Below are positions 46,282 through 56,824 of a stretch of DNA of 64,000 bases, one piece after another. Under the pieces are notes generated by a model. The model was not told the DNA's origin. It made no database searches and saw only the letters and a program-made list of their open reading frames with translations. This stretch comes from Burkholderiaceae bacterium (GTDB lineage: Bacteria; Pseudomonadota; Gammaproteobacteria; Burkholderiales; Burkholderiaceae_C): assembly GCA_019745555.1 (NCBI GenBank), contig JAIESX010000001.1, forward strand, positions 62,001 through 126,000, given 5' to 3'. The number at the start of each line of letters is the position of its first letter. Within the stretch, counting starts at the first letter, position 1. The position numbers and the translations under genes are program-made.

Positions 46282-47124
46282 TCAGGCCGCAGCCGTCACC
46301 GGCGCGCCGAGTTCCTTGCGGAAGCGGTTGAGTTCCTGCACGGTCTTGAAGCTGCGGTCCATCAGCAGCGAAAGGTTGTGCAGGATGCGTTCGACCACCT
46401 TGGTCTCCCAGACGGCGTCGAAGCGGATCTGCTGATCCAGCCAGTGCTCGAGCCACTCGGGGTTGGGCAGGCGGCTCTGGATGGTGTCGCGCGGGAACAG
46501 GGCCTTGTTCACGTGCAGATTGGTGGGGTGCAGGGCCTGGGCCGTACGCCGCGCGCTGGCCATGAGCACGCCCACCTTGGCAAAGGCCAGCTTGGCCTCG
46601 GCGCCGAAACGGCCGATGGCGCGTTTCATGTAGCGCAGGTAGGCACCACCGTGGCGTGCCTCGTCCTGGCTCAGCGTGGTGTAGATGTGCTTGATCACAG
46701 GTTCGGTGTGCCATTCGGCAGCGCGGCGATACCAGTGATTGAGGCGGATCTCGCCGCAGAAGTGCAGCATCAGGGTCTCCAGCGCAGGCGCCGGCTCGAA
46801 CTCGAAGCGCACCTCGTGCAGCTCCTGCTCGGTCGGCACCAGCTCCGGCCGGAAGCGACGCAGGTACTCCATGAGCACCAGCGAATGCTTCTGCTCCTCG
46901 AAGAACCAGATCGACATGAAGGCGGAGAAATCGCTGTCGTCCTTGTTATCGCGCAGGAACATCTCGGTGGCCGGCAGCGCCGCCCACTCGGTGATGGCGT
47001 TCATCTTGATGGTCTGGGCCTGCTCGTCGCTGAGCTTGCTGGCATCGAACTGGTCCCAGGGAATGTCCTTCTCCATGTCCCAGCGCACGGCTTCCAGTTG
47101 CTTGAAAAGTTCGGGATAGAGCAT
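46282..47124 (-). CDS. Di-iron protein of the ferritin-like/acyl-ACP desaturase type
   Basis: 280 residues, all helical. Six ligands for a carboxylate-bridged di-iron centre are visible in the order and spacing of soluble acyl-ACP desaturases: E46, E77 and H80 (EEQKH), E125 (CGEIRLNHW), E155 and H158 (DEARH). Ferritins and bacterioferritins are shorter and lack the long C-terminal helices present here. It may desaturate, hydroxylate or store iron; the substrate cannot be told. It is convergent with the HD-GYP-like gene (7 bases) and no fatty-acid genes are nearby. Confidence 0.75.
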   Translation of the reverse strand: MLYPELFKQLEAVRWDMEKDIPWDQFDASKLSDEQAQTIKMNAITEWAALPATEMFLRDNKDDSDFSAFMSIWFFEEQKHSLVLMEYLRRFRPELVPTEQELHEVRFEFEPAPALETLMLHFCGEIRLNHWYRRAAEWHTEPVIKHIYTTLSQDEARHGGAYLRYMKRAIGRFGAEAKLAFAKVGVLMASARRTAQALHPTNLHVNKALFPRDTIQSRLPNPEWLEHWLDQQIRFDAVWETKVVERILHNLSLLMDRSFKTVQELNRFRKELGAPVTAAA

Positions 47125-47229
47125 GGCAATTCCTTCAGCTACCTCACGATTCTAGGGGGGTCGGCTTGACAGCTGCCTGACACCCGGTGTGTAGCCGTAC
47201 GGCAGGCCGGGAAATGACAGGCGGCGGCC

Positions 47230-49319
<2,090 letters not shown>

Positions 49320-49323
49320 TCCC

Positions 49324-49884
49324 GTGGCCCTCAAGTCCACGGTCTTCAAGGCCAACCTCCAGATCGCCGACATCGACCATGGCTACTACGCCGACCATGC
49401 GCTGACGCTGGCTCGCCACCCGAGCGAAACCGACGAACGCATGATGATCCGCCTCGTCGCCCTGGCCCTGCAGGCGCACCGCCTGCAGACCGAACTCGGC
49501 GGCGACGGCACCCTGGCCTTCGGTGCCGGCCTGTCCGACCCGGACGAGCCCGATGCCTGGCTGCGCGACTACACAGGACAGACCCGTCTGTGGGTCGAAG
49601 TCGGCCAGCCCGAGGACAAGCCCTTGGCCAAGGCCTGCAGCAAATCAGATGCGGTGGTGGTCTATACCTTCGCCCACGCCGCCGAGGTCTGGTGGCGCGG
49701 CATCGAGAACAAGCTCACGCGCCTGGACAAGCTGCAGGTCTGGCGCATCCCCAGCGAAACGTCGCAGATCCTGGCCACCCTGGCCGAGCGCAGCATGCAG
49801 CTGCAAGCGACGGTCCAGGAGGGTGTGCTGATGCTGGGCAACAGCCGCCAGCAGGTGGACGTGGAGCCGCTGCGCTGGAAGTGA
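49324..49884 (+). CDS. yaeQ: YaeQ family protein
   Basis: 186 residues with the YaeQ signatures: LKSTVFKANLQIADIDHGYY, HPSETDERMMIRLVALAL, LWVEVGQPEDKPLAKAC and WRIPSETSQILATLAERSMQ. YaeQ has a PD-(D/E)xK nuclease-like fold but its function is unsettled. The start is a GTG (49324) five bases after the purB stop; no ATG gives the conserved N-terminus. Convergent with the DUF1289 gene. Confidence 0.92.
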   Translation: MALKSTVFKANLQIADIDHGYYADHALTLARHPSETDERMMIRLVALALQAHRLQTELGGDGTLAFGAGLSDPDEPDAWLRDYTGQTRLWVEVGQPEDKPLAKACSKSDAVVVYTFAHAAEVWWRGIENKLTRLDKLQVWRIPSETSQILATLAERSMQLQATVQEGVLMLGNSRQQVDVEPLRWK

Positions 49885-49887
49885 GGT

Positions 49888-50316
49888 TCAGGCCGCAGCC
49901 GGCTCGACCGTGCGTTCGGCGGCTCGTTCCGCATAGCGGTTGAAACGCCAGGCGTCGCCGTGCAGGGTGATGCGGCGCCAGGTCTGGCGCTTTTCCGCCG
50001 GGCTGAGCTCCGGCCAGTGCTGAACTTCGTCAAAGGTCCGGCCGCAGCCCTTGCAGACCGGGTCGCCCTGGCTTGTGGAGCAGATGGCGATGCAGGGCGT
50101 GTCCGGCGTGGTCTGGTACCAGTCCAGCCAGGCCTCGTAGGCGGCGCGCGGCATGCTGCGCTCGTCAGCCTCCTGCTCGCGGAAATAGACCATGAGGGCG
50201 TAGACCTCGGCCAGGGCCCGCACGGGCCGCGCCAGGGTGATGCCGTCCGGCGAGGGCTCGCGTTCGCGCCAGTGGTTGATGGCCGCTTCGATGTCGGTGA
50301 TGTGGATGCCTGCCAT
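49888..50316 (-). CDS. DUF3717/DUF1289 cysteine-motif protein
   Basis: 142 residues. An N-terminal DUF3717-like helix pair (MAGIHITDIEAAINHWRERE PSP) leads to a DUF1289 domain: PCIAICSTSQGDPVCKGCGR and TFDEVQHWPELSPAEKRQTW, giving a C-x3-C...C-x2-C pattern that suggests an iron or zinc site. Function unknown. The gene lies between yaeQ and the riboswitch leader of the TerC gene. The start is uncertain by five codons (an in-frame ATG at 50331). Confidence 0.8.
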   Translation of the reverse strand: MAGIHITDIEAAINHWREREPSPDGITLARPVRALAEVYALMVYFREQEADERSMPRAAYEAWLDWYQTTPDTPCIAICSTSQGDPVCKGCGRTFDEVQHWPELSPAEKRQTWRRITLHGDAWRFNRYAERAAERTVEPAAA

Positions 50317-50415
50317 GGGGAGCAGGATCATAGCCGCCGGCCGGTTCGCCAGACCGCGCGGGGGGAAATCCCCAGGCCATGAGAGCCTATGGGCCGCATG
50401 GTTTAATTTGAGCTC

Positions 50416-50550
50416 CGAAGGGGAGTAGCTCCCGGAAGCGCCGGCCAAGCACGCCGCCGCATCCATCAGCCTGTCGTCAATACGTGGCCCGTGCGGCCTC
50501 CGGCTCGCTGGGCAGCAGACGCCATCGCGTCTTGCCGGGCAAGACCTTCG
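50416..50550 (+). ncRNA. yybP-ykoY manganese riboswitch
   Basis: The aptamer core is complete: CGAAGGGGAGTAGC at the 5' side and GGGCAAGACCTTCG at the 3' side, with CGAAGG (50416-50421) pairing CCTTCG (50545-50550) to close P1, and GTCGTCAATACGTG in the middle as in known members. It lies in a 338-base leader 105 bases before a TerC gene. Manganese-sensing aptamers of this class often precede manganese efflux or TerC/Alx-type genes. A CTCCG segment near 50565 could pair with CGGAG (50642-50646) of the ribosome site, suggesting translational control; that is inferred. A TTTAAT near 50403 is a possible -10. Confidence 0.9.
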
Positions 50551-50654
50551 ACAGTCGCCGTACCGGCTCCGTCGAAGCGTCACCTGCAGCCTGCTGCCGT
50601 GTCTGCACGACCTGCCTGTGCCGGCCTGAGAACGACATCAACCGGAGTTACTTC

Positions 50655-51338
50655 ATGGAATTGTTTTCTGCCGCCTGGTGGTCCGCCCTGCTGGCCATCA
50701 TCCTGATCGACCTCGTACTTGCTGGCGACAACGCCATTGTCATCGCCCTGGCCGCCCGCAACCTGCCACCGCAGCTGCAGAAGAAGGCCATCATCTGGGG
50801 CACGGTGGGTGCCATTGCCGTGCGCTCGGTGATGACCCTGTTCGTGGTCTGGCTGCTCAAGATCCCCGGGCTCATGCTGGTGGGTGGGCTGGGCCTGGTC
50901 TGGATCGCCTACAAGCTGCTGGCCGATCAGGAAGGCGACGACCACGACGGCCCGGTCGCGACCACCTTCTGGGGCGCGATGAAGACCATCATCGTGGCCG
51001 ACGCCCTGATGGGTGTGGACAACGTGCTGGGCGTGGCCGGCGCGGCCCAGGGCTCCATGGACCTGGTGGTTCTGGGCCTGCTGATCAGCGTACCCATTGT
51101 GATCTTCGGCAGCAAGGTCGTGCTCAAGATGGTCGAGCGCTTCCCGGTGATCATCCAGCTGGGCGCTGCCGTGCTGGCCTTCACGGCAGCCAAGATGGTC
51201 GTCAACGAACCTCTGCTCGACGCCGTGTTCGACCCGAATGCCCCGCTGCGCTGGGCCCTCTACGTGCTCACGATTGTGGGCGTGCTGGCAGCGGGCTGGT
51301 GGAAGACCCGCGCCCAGTCTGCGCAGGCAGCCGCCTGA
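50655..51338 (+). CDS. TerC-family integral membrane protein (probable metal exporter)
   Basis: 227 residues and about seven helices. The acidic TerC motifs are in LIDLVLAGDNAIVIALAARN in the first helix and ADALMGVDNVLGVAGAAQG in the fourth. The start ATG 50655 has GGAG nine bases upstream, at the end of the yybP-ykoY riboswitch leader. The riboswitch context and the family point to manganese homeostasis, like Alx/MntP-type proteins; TerC name comes from tellurite resistance. Transport is inferred, not shown. Confidence 0.9.
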   Translation: MELFSAAWWSALLAIILIDLVLAGDNAIVIALAARNLPPQLQKKAIIWGTVGAIAVRSVMTLFVVWLLKIPGLMLVGGLGLVWIAYKLLADQEGDDHDGPVATTFWGAMKTIIVADALMGVDNVLGVAGAAQGSMDLVVLGLLISVPIVIFGSKVVLKMVERFPVIIQLGAAVLAFTAAKMVVNEPLLDAVFDPNAPLRWALYVLTIVGVLAAGWWKTRAQSAQAAA

Positions 51339-51394
51339 GCGCGTGAGCGTCCGTACCGGGGGCCGGCAGGCTCCCGGTGCTATGCTCGGCCGCC

Positions 51395-51748
51395 ATGAAA
51401 CTCCTGGCGAAATGGCTGCTGAGCGCCACCGCACTGCTCGCGCTCACCTATCTCTACACCGGCGTCGAGCTGCAGGGTTTTGGTGCCGCGCTGCTGGCCG
51501 CCGCGGTGATCGGCCTCTTCAACATCTTTCTGCGTCCGATTCTCATCCTGCTCACGCTGCCCGTGACGCTGGTCACGATGGGCCTGTTTCTCTTCGTGAT
51601 CAACGCCCTGCTGTTCTGGGCGGCAGCCACGCTGCTCGACGGCTTTCAGGTGCGCGATTTCACGGCAGCCTTGCTGGGCTCGCTGCTGTACTCGATCTTC
51701 AGCCTGGTGATCGACTCAGCGCTCGAGCGCCTGTTCCCGCAGCAGTGA
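51395..51748 (+). CDS. Phage holin family 4-like inner membrane protein
   Basis: 117 residues with four hydrophobic helices: LLSATALLALTYLYTGVEL, AALLAAAVIGLFNIFLRPIL, LLTLPVTLVTMGLFLFVINALLFW and FTAALLGSLLYSIFSLVI. The RPIL-LLTLPVT-TMGLF pattern is the DUF360/phage_holin_4_2 family of bacterial housekeeping membrane proteins, not part of a prophage here. A TATGCT hexamer lies eight bases before the ATG. The end overlaps the 3' end of bepA by 33 bases on the other strand. Confidence 0.87.
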   Translation: MKLLAKWLLSATALLALTYLYTGVELQGFGAALLAAAVIGLFNIFLRPILILLTLPVTLVTMGLFLFVINALLFWAAATLLDGFQVRDFTAALLGSLLYSIFSLVIDSALERLFPQQ

Positions 51749-53239
51749 CTCGATCTGCCGGCTGCGGGTGTCGATGATGGACGCCTCGATGTGATCCACT
51801 GCGCCGCCCTGCCGCGCCAGCTCCTGGGCTGCCTTGAGCCGGTCACGGGCCGCGGCATAGTCCAGCCGTGCCGCATGGGCTTCGGCCTCGGCACGCACGG
51901 CCTGCAGGGTCCGGCCCTGCGCCGCATAGGCGGCTGAGAGCAGCTGCCAGGCCTGCGCATCGCGCGGCCGGCCAGCCAGCCAGACCTGAAGCTGCTCGGC
52001 AGCCTCACGCGCCTGACCGCCCTGCGTCCAGACATTGGCCCGCAACAGCACCCAGGCCCGCGGCTGCTGGGCCGATGGTCCGGAAGCCGAGGCGCCCAGC
52101 AGTTCCCGCGCCCGCCGCGGGTCCCCCGTCGTCAGGGCCAGCTCGGCCCCGAGCAGCCGGGCCTGGTAGGCGGCGACGGGGTCCTGGGCGACGCGGGCCT
52201 GCAGACGTTCGTGCCAACGCCGCGCCGCCTCGAACTCACGCAGTCCGCGCGCGGCCAGGACGGCGGCATAGAGCACGCCAGCCTGCTGGGCCGCAGGCAG
52301 ACCGGCATAGGCCGGCGCTTCCACCTGGGCCAAAGCCTGACGCAGGCTGTCCACCTCGGGGTTGGCCAGCATCCGCGCCCGGGCCGCCATCATGGCATGA
52401 ACCGTGGTCAAAGGTCTGGCGGGTGTCGCCGGCAGCAGCTGCTGGCGAGCCTGCATGTCGGCAATGCGCTCCGTGGTCAGCGGGTGGCTGCGCAGATACG
52501 GAAAGGCGCCCGTGTCGTTGAAGCGGTTGGCCTGCTGCAGCTTCTCGAACATGCCCACGAAACCGCGCGGATCGAAGCCGGCCTGGGTCATCACGCTGTA
52601 GCCCACACGATCAGCCTCGCGTTCCATGTCGCGCGAGAAATTGAGCTGCCCCTGGACCGCGGCCGCCTGTCCGCCCACGATCATGGCGCCGGCCGCGCTC
52701 GGGTTGCTGGCCGCCGCGAGGGCGCCAAGGATCATGGCCCCCAGCAGCCAGGGCGCCTGGTTGCTCTGCCGGCTGATGATGCGTGCAATATGGCGTTGCG
52801 TCACATGGCTCAATTCGTGCGCCAGCACGGACGCCAGCTCGTCCTCGCTGCTGACCACGGCAATCAGGCCCAGATGCACCCCCATGTAGCCGCCGGGCAG
52901 GGCAAAGGCATTGACGCTGCGGTCCCGGCCCAGCAACACCTCCCAGGCGTAACGCTCCTCCAGTTCGGATGACAGCTCGCCGCGCGTACGGGCGGCCTCC
53001 ATGAGGCGCTGCCAGATGCCCTGGACGTAGTCGCCCAGGATGGCATCGTCGAGGAAGTCGGGGGATCGGTAGAGCTCGCGCGCGATGCGATCGCCGAGCT
53101 GGCGCTCGGCACTGCTGCTCATTTCGGCGCCGTCGCCCAGGGCGGGCAGGGACGACTGCGCCTCAACTGGCGCCAAGACCTGGGCGAATACCAACAGCCA
53201 GGCGGAGATCTTGGGAAACAGTGAACGAGTGTGTTTCAA
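51716..53239 (-). CDS. bepA: M48 metalloprotease with TPR tail (BepA/YfgC type)
   Basis: 507 residues. A signal peptide ([20 protein letters not shown]) precedes an M48 protease with zinc motif HELSH (141-145) and third ligand in READRVGY near residue 212; the C-terminal half is TPR-rich. BepA supports assembly of outer-membrane proteins such as LptD and degrades misassembled ones. The start overlaps the tfpX stop (53236-53239). The gene shares 33 bases of its end with the opposite-strand holin-family gene. Confidence 0.93.
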   Translation of the reverse strand: MKHTRSLFPKISAWLLVFAQVLAPVEAQSSLPALGDGAEMSSSAERQLGDRIARELYRSPDFLDDAILGDYVQGIWQRLMEAARTRGELSSELEERYAWEVLLGRDRSVNAFALPGGYMGVHLGLIAVVSSEDELASVLAHELSHVTQRHIARIISRQSNQAPWLLGAMILGALAAASNPSAAGAMIVGGQAAAVQGQLNFSRDMEREADRVGYSVMTQAGFDPRGFVGMFEKLQQANRFNDTGAFPYLRSHPLTTERIADMQARQQLLPATPARPLTTVHAMMAARARMLANPEVDSLRQALAQVEAPAYAGLPAAQQAGVLYAAVLAARGLREFEAARRWHERLQARVAQDPVAAYQARLLGAELALTTGDPRRARELLGASASGPSAQQPRAWVLLRANVWTQGGQAREAAEQLQVWLAGRPRDAQAWQLLSAAYAAQGRTLQAVRAEAEAHAARLDYAAARDRLKAAQELARQGGAVDHIEASIIDTRSRQIESLLREQALER

Positions 53240-54009
53240 AAGGAATCCAGGGGAATAAAGCCGCGCACCTCCGCAGTCTGCGCATCTAGCAGCACCGTCC
53301 AGAACGACTTGCGCTCCACCATGGGCAGGTAAAGCAGGGTAGCTTCTTGCCGCTGCGTCTGGGCGACACCCTTATCGATCAAAGTGGCCTGCAACGGGAA
53401 CCGCTGCCGCAATTCTGCCAAGGGTTTGGCGGCTGCCAGCACCCGTTCCCTTGCTTTTGAGTAGGGCTCCCAGAGGTCCGCCCGCGCCGCCAATGGCAGG
53501 CCTTGCAAAGCCATGATGGTGGCTTCAACTCTCTCTGCGTCATTCTTGAAGGATCGCACCGCCAGGACTGTAGGCCCCGACCACGGCATGGGCTGCACCT
53601 CCTTTGAAACCCGATCCAGCAACTCCGCAGGCACCTCGACCGCGTGGACCACACTGAAACGATCGAACTCGTAGACCAGATGTACCGGACGGGCAGCCGA
53701 AACCACCCACAGGCCGTACATCAGGGCCGCGAGTTGCAATGCACCTACAGTTGCCAGATCACGTACCAGCACAGCTCGTGGTTTGCTGCGGTTGAAGACC
53801 GTCAGGGTGATTAACGGCCCCAGAATGACATCCACCGTGATGACGATCAGAAAGAGCTCGCCGCCCCCTGAGCTGTCCCTGTAGGGATAGGGATACCAGA
53901 GCCCGAACACCAGCAGCGCCGCAATAGCGGCGATCAGGAGGCTGCCCCCCAGGTGGACACCACTGGCCAGAAGCCGGCCTTTCCAGTGGAATGTGCTTGC
54001 TTGGCTCAT
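53236..54009 (-). CDS. TfpX/TfpZ-family type IV pilin accessory protein
   Basis: 257 residues. Three hydrophobic helices near the N-terminus ([40 protein letters not shown] and [19 protein letters not shown]) are followed by a soluble domain ([20 protein letters not shown] ... [14 protein letters not shown]). The [11 protein letters not shown] and [12 protein letters not shown] segments identify the TfpX/TfpZ family, which assists assembly of particular type IV pilins. No pilin gene adjoins it. Its DNA is less GC-rich than that to its left. It overlaps bepA by four bases. Confidence 0.82.
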   Translation of the reverse strand: MSQASTFHWKGRLLASGVHLGGSLLIAAIAALLVFGLWYPYPYRDSSGGGELFLIVITVDVILGPLITLTVFNRSKPRAVLVRDLATVGALQLAALMYGLWVVSAARPVHLVYEFDRFSVVHAVEVPAELLDRVSKEVQPMPWSGPTVLAVRSFKNDAERVEATIMALQGLPLAARADLWEPYSKARERVLAAAKPLAELRQRFPLQATLIDKGVAQTQRQEATLLYLPMVERKSFWTVLLDAQTAEVRGFIPLDSF

Positions 54010-54060
54010 GCCCGTATGATGGACGAAGTATGTAGCTATTTTGTGAAGCTAGGATTTTCC

Positions 54061-54552
54061 ATGAATTCTCTGACCCATTTCGATGCCCAAGGCCAGGCCC
54101 ATATGGTGGATGTCGGGGCCAAGGCCAGCACTCACCGCGTTGCTATTGCCTCGGGGCAGATCGATATGCAGGCCGATACCCTGGCCCTCATTGAATCCGG
54201 CACTGCGAAAAAGGGCGATGTACTGGGCATTGCCCGCATCGCGGGGATCCAGGCCGCCAAGAAGACCAGCGACCTGATCCCGCTGTGCCATCCTTTGGCC
54301 CTGACCCGAGTAGCCCTGGAGTTCTCGCTGCACCATGGCACCGGTGTGTACCCCCCCCATGTGAGCTGCACAGCCACGGTGGAAACCGTTGGTCCCACCG
54401 GTGTCGAGATGGAAGCGCTCACCGCGGTCCAGGTCGCCCTGCTGACCATCTATGACATGTGCAAAGCAGTCGACCGTGGAATGACGATCAGCAATGTGCG
54501 ACTGATGGAAAAGCATGGTGGCAAATCAGGCAGTTTTGTCGCGCCCGTATGA
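54061..54552 (+). CDS. moaC: Cyclic pyranopterin monophosphate synthase MoaC
   Basis: 163 residues. Start [20 protein letters not shown], then [33 protein letters not shown] and the EMEALTAV-like [20 protein letters not shown] and [17 protein letters not shown] are canonical MoaC. It makes cPMP in molybdenum cofactor synthesis. ATG 54061 follows a TAGGAT -10-like element by five bases. It is isolated from other moa genes here and marks the left side of the polysaccharide locus. Confidence 0.96.
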   Translation: MNSLTHFDAQGQAHMVDVGAKASTHRVAIASGQIDMQADTLALIESGTAKKGDVLGIARIAGIQAAKKTSDLIPLCHPLALTRVALEFSLHHGTGVYPPHVSCTATVETVGPTGVEMEALTAVQVALLTIYDMCKAVDRGMTISNVRLMEKHGGKSGSFVAPV

Positions 54553-54563
54553 GTTGCACGGGC
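54543..54563 (+). terminator. Possible terminator at the moaC end
   Basis: GCCCGT and ACGGGC arms flank a nine-base loop that includes the moaC stop codon, followed by only TTG. The poor T-tract makes termination uncertain. Confidence 0.3.
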
Positions 54564-54685
54564 TTGATGCGGGAATCTGAGGAAGTCAAGCCAAGAAGCG
54601 TTATGTCCATACCCGATTGCTTTCTAGCGCACATGCTCTGCGATGCACAAACTAGGGCCTTGACGCCTGTAAAGTAAGACCACGT

Positions 54686-55495
54686 ATGCGCTCCATCGCA
54701 TGGAACCCTTTGCAGGTCTTCGCCGAAATCTGGCGGCATCGCTACCTTCTGGGTCAGCTGATCAAACGCGACGTTCTGTTGCGCTACCGCGGCGCCATGT
54801 TCGGAGTGGCATGGATCTTCTTCAGCCCGCTGATCATGCTGGCGATCTTTGCGTTCATCTTCGGACACGTCTTTCAGGCGCGCTGGCCCCAGCAGACCGA
54901 CACTATGCCCTTCTGGGTGCTGCTCTACGTTGGACTGACCACCTTCAATGTTTTCGGCGAAACCGTCGCCCGCTCCCCGACTTCGGTACGGGGTTACCCC
55001 AACTTCGTCAAGAAGATTGTCTTTCCGGTGGAAATCCTGCCGCTGGTTCCGCTCGGCGCGGCACTCGTGCACGCTTGCTTCAATCTTCTGATTCTTGCCG
55101 CTGCGCTCGTCTGGTTTGGCGAACTGCGCCCTCAGTTTTTGCTGTTACCGATTCTGATAGCTCCAGTCGTCATGTTGGCAATCGGCATGTCTTGGTTCCT
55201 GTCTGCTTGGGGCGTTTTCATCAAGGACATGAACCAGATCGTGCCCGTCCTCGTGCAAATGCTGCTTTATCTCTCTCCAGTTTTCTATCCGGCAAGCGCC
55301 GTACCGCCGGCATTTCAGTTCCTATACGCTCACAATCCCTTGAGCATTCCTGTCGAAGCCATCCGCAATGCTGTCACCGGCCACCCGATTGGCTGGGATT
55401 CCTGGATTTTGGCTTTGACGATTGGGCTCGGGGTGGCACTGGCCGGCCGTTTTTTCTTCCAGCATAGCCGCGAGGAGTTTGCCGATGCACTCTGA
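54686..55495 (+). CDS. wzm: O-antigen/polysaccharide ABC exporter permease
   Basis: 269 residues with about six helices of the ABC-2 type. The N-terminal amphipathic RHRYLLGQLIKRDVLLRYRG and internal LVQMLLYLSPVFYPASAVP match Wzm/KpsM-type permeases. It exports a finished lipid-linked glycan across the inner membrane with its ATPase partner, whose gene starts 11 bases before this stop. The spacer 54553-54685 holds nothing else recognisable. Lower base composition than the chromosome to the left. Confidence 0.92.
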   Translation: MRSIAWNPLQVFAEIWRHRYLLGQLIKRDVLLRYRGAMFGVAWIFFSPLIMLAIFAFIFGHVFQARWPQQTDTMPFWVLLYVGLTTFNVFGETVARSPTSVRGYPNFVKKIVFPVEILPLVPLGAALVHACFNLLILAAALVWFGELRPQFLLLPILIAPVVMLAIGMSWFLSAWGVFIKDMNQIVPVLVQMLLYLSPVFYPASAVPPAFQFLYAHNPLSIPVEAIRNAVTGHPIGWDSWILALTIGLGVALAGRFFFQHSREEFADAL

Positions 55496-56783
55496 CGAGG
55501 TTGTCATCCTGGCACAAGGGCTCGGCAAGACTTATCGCTTGTTCGGACATTCCGGCGATCGAGTCAAACAGTTTTTCAGCTTTGGTCTGCGCCAGTATCA
55601 CCGCAACTTCGTCGCTTTGCAGGATATCTCGTTCGACGTAAGAAAAGGCGAAACTGTTGGAATCATCGGCCAGAACGGCTCGGGAAAGAGTACGCTGCTG
55701 CAACTGATCTGCGGCATTCTCAAGCCCACGTCTGGAACGCTAGAAGTTCACGGGCGCATTTCCGCTTTGCTGGAACTAGGGGCGGGGTTCAATCCCGAAT
55801 TCACTGGCCGAGAGAATGTCTATTTCCAAGGAGCGGTTCAGGGCCTGGAACGGGCGGCCATGGATTCTCGCTTTGATCAGATTGCCGCGTTTGCCGATAT
55901 CGGTCAGTTCATGGACCAACCGGTACGGACCTACTCAAGCGGGATGTTTGTAAGGCTGGCATTTGCTGTGGCCGCGCATGTTGATCCAGACATACTGGTG
56001 ATTGATGAGGCTCTTGCGGTTGGCGATTCGCTTTTCCAGAAGCGCTGTTACGCGCGCATTCAAGAACTACAGAAGCAGGGAGTTTCCTTGCTTATTGTGT
56101 CTCATGACCACGAATTGATCCGAAATCTGACAACCAGGGCCTTGCTGATACAGAATGGCCGCTGCTTGTTCTGGGGCGATACGCGGGAAGCAACGTATCG
56201 ATACAGAAAGGCATTGCATGAAAGCGAGGCCCGCGAGCTGGCTCTTAGAGCGCCAGTACCTCCCTTGCCGCAACCTGCGCACACTGACTCCGTTGGATAC
56301 GGATTGGGCGGCGCCAAAGTCCTCGGTTTGCGAATACTGGACGATGATCATCAACCGCGCACGACCTTCTTTCCGGGTGAAAAGATCAAGTTCGAGCTGT
56401 CGGCGCTGATTGAAACACCACTTGATCACCTCAATCTGTCCGTCGTGCTCCGGACGATACAAGGCCTCAAGGTCTACTCCTGGGGAACCTTTAATCAAGA
56501 TATTGCCATATGGGCCGGCAAGCAGATGGGTCCCATATTCTGGGAAAGAAGGTTTCAGCCCGGCGAGAAAGCCGGTGCCATACTAACTGTCGAATGCAAT
56601 CTCGGTGCGGGGACTTACGAGGTTCAGGTTGTCGTTTCACGCGAACTAGACCGGCAGTTCGGATCACAACAGGTTCTGCATTGGCGCGACGAGATTGGAT
56701 CCTTTCGCGTTGAAATGGACCCCCGACAGTATGTTTTCGGTGGAGTTTGTGACTTACGCGGCCAAGCCAGTCCCCTGGACTGA
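55485..56783 (+). CDS. wzt: O-antigen ABC exporter ATPase with C-terminal glycan-recognition domain
   Basis: 432 residues. ABC domain (1-240): Walker A GQNGSGKST, signature YSSGMFVRLAFA, Walker B ILVIDEALAVGD and the switch His in VSHDHE. Residues about 280-430 form an extra beta-rich domain (FFPGEKIKFELSALIE, TFNQDIAIW, GAGTYEVQVVVSRE), as in the Wzt proteins that bind the modified non-reducing end of the glycan before export. Its presence implies a capped O-antigen rather than a capsule-type substrate. Start ATG 55485 overlaps wzm by 11 bases. Confidence 0.93.
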   Translation: MHSDEVVILAQGLGKTYRLFGHSGDRVKQFFSFGLRQYHRNFVALQDISFDVRKGETVGIIGQNGSGKSTLLQLICGILKPTSGTLEVHGRISALLELGAGFNPEFTGRENVYFQGAVQGLERAAMDSRFDQIAAFADIGQFMDQPVRTYSSGMFVRLAFAVAAHVDPDILVIDEALAVGDSLFQKRCYARIQELQKQGVSLLIVSHDHELIRNLTTRALLIQNGRCLFWGDTREATYRYRKALHESEARELALRAPVPPLPQPAHTDSVGYGLGGAKVLGLRILDDDHQPRTTFFPGEKIKFELSALIETPLDHLNLSVVLRTIQGLKVYSWGTFNQDIAIWAGKQMGPIFWERRFQPGEKAGAILTVECNLGAGTYEVQVVVSRELDRQFGSQQVLHWRDEIGSFRVEMDPRQYVFGGVCDLRGQASPLD

Positions 56784-56824
56784 TCAGGTCACAGTCCAGA
56801 ATAACGTTTAGCACGAGTTTGCAC

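Noticed and set aside
51395-51748. Prophage remnant, because of the holin-family gene
   Set aside because: The family is a common chromosomal membrane protein and no other phage genes are present.
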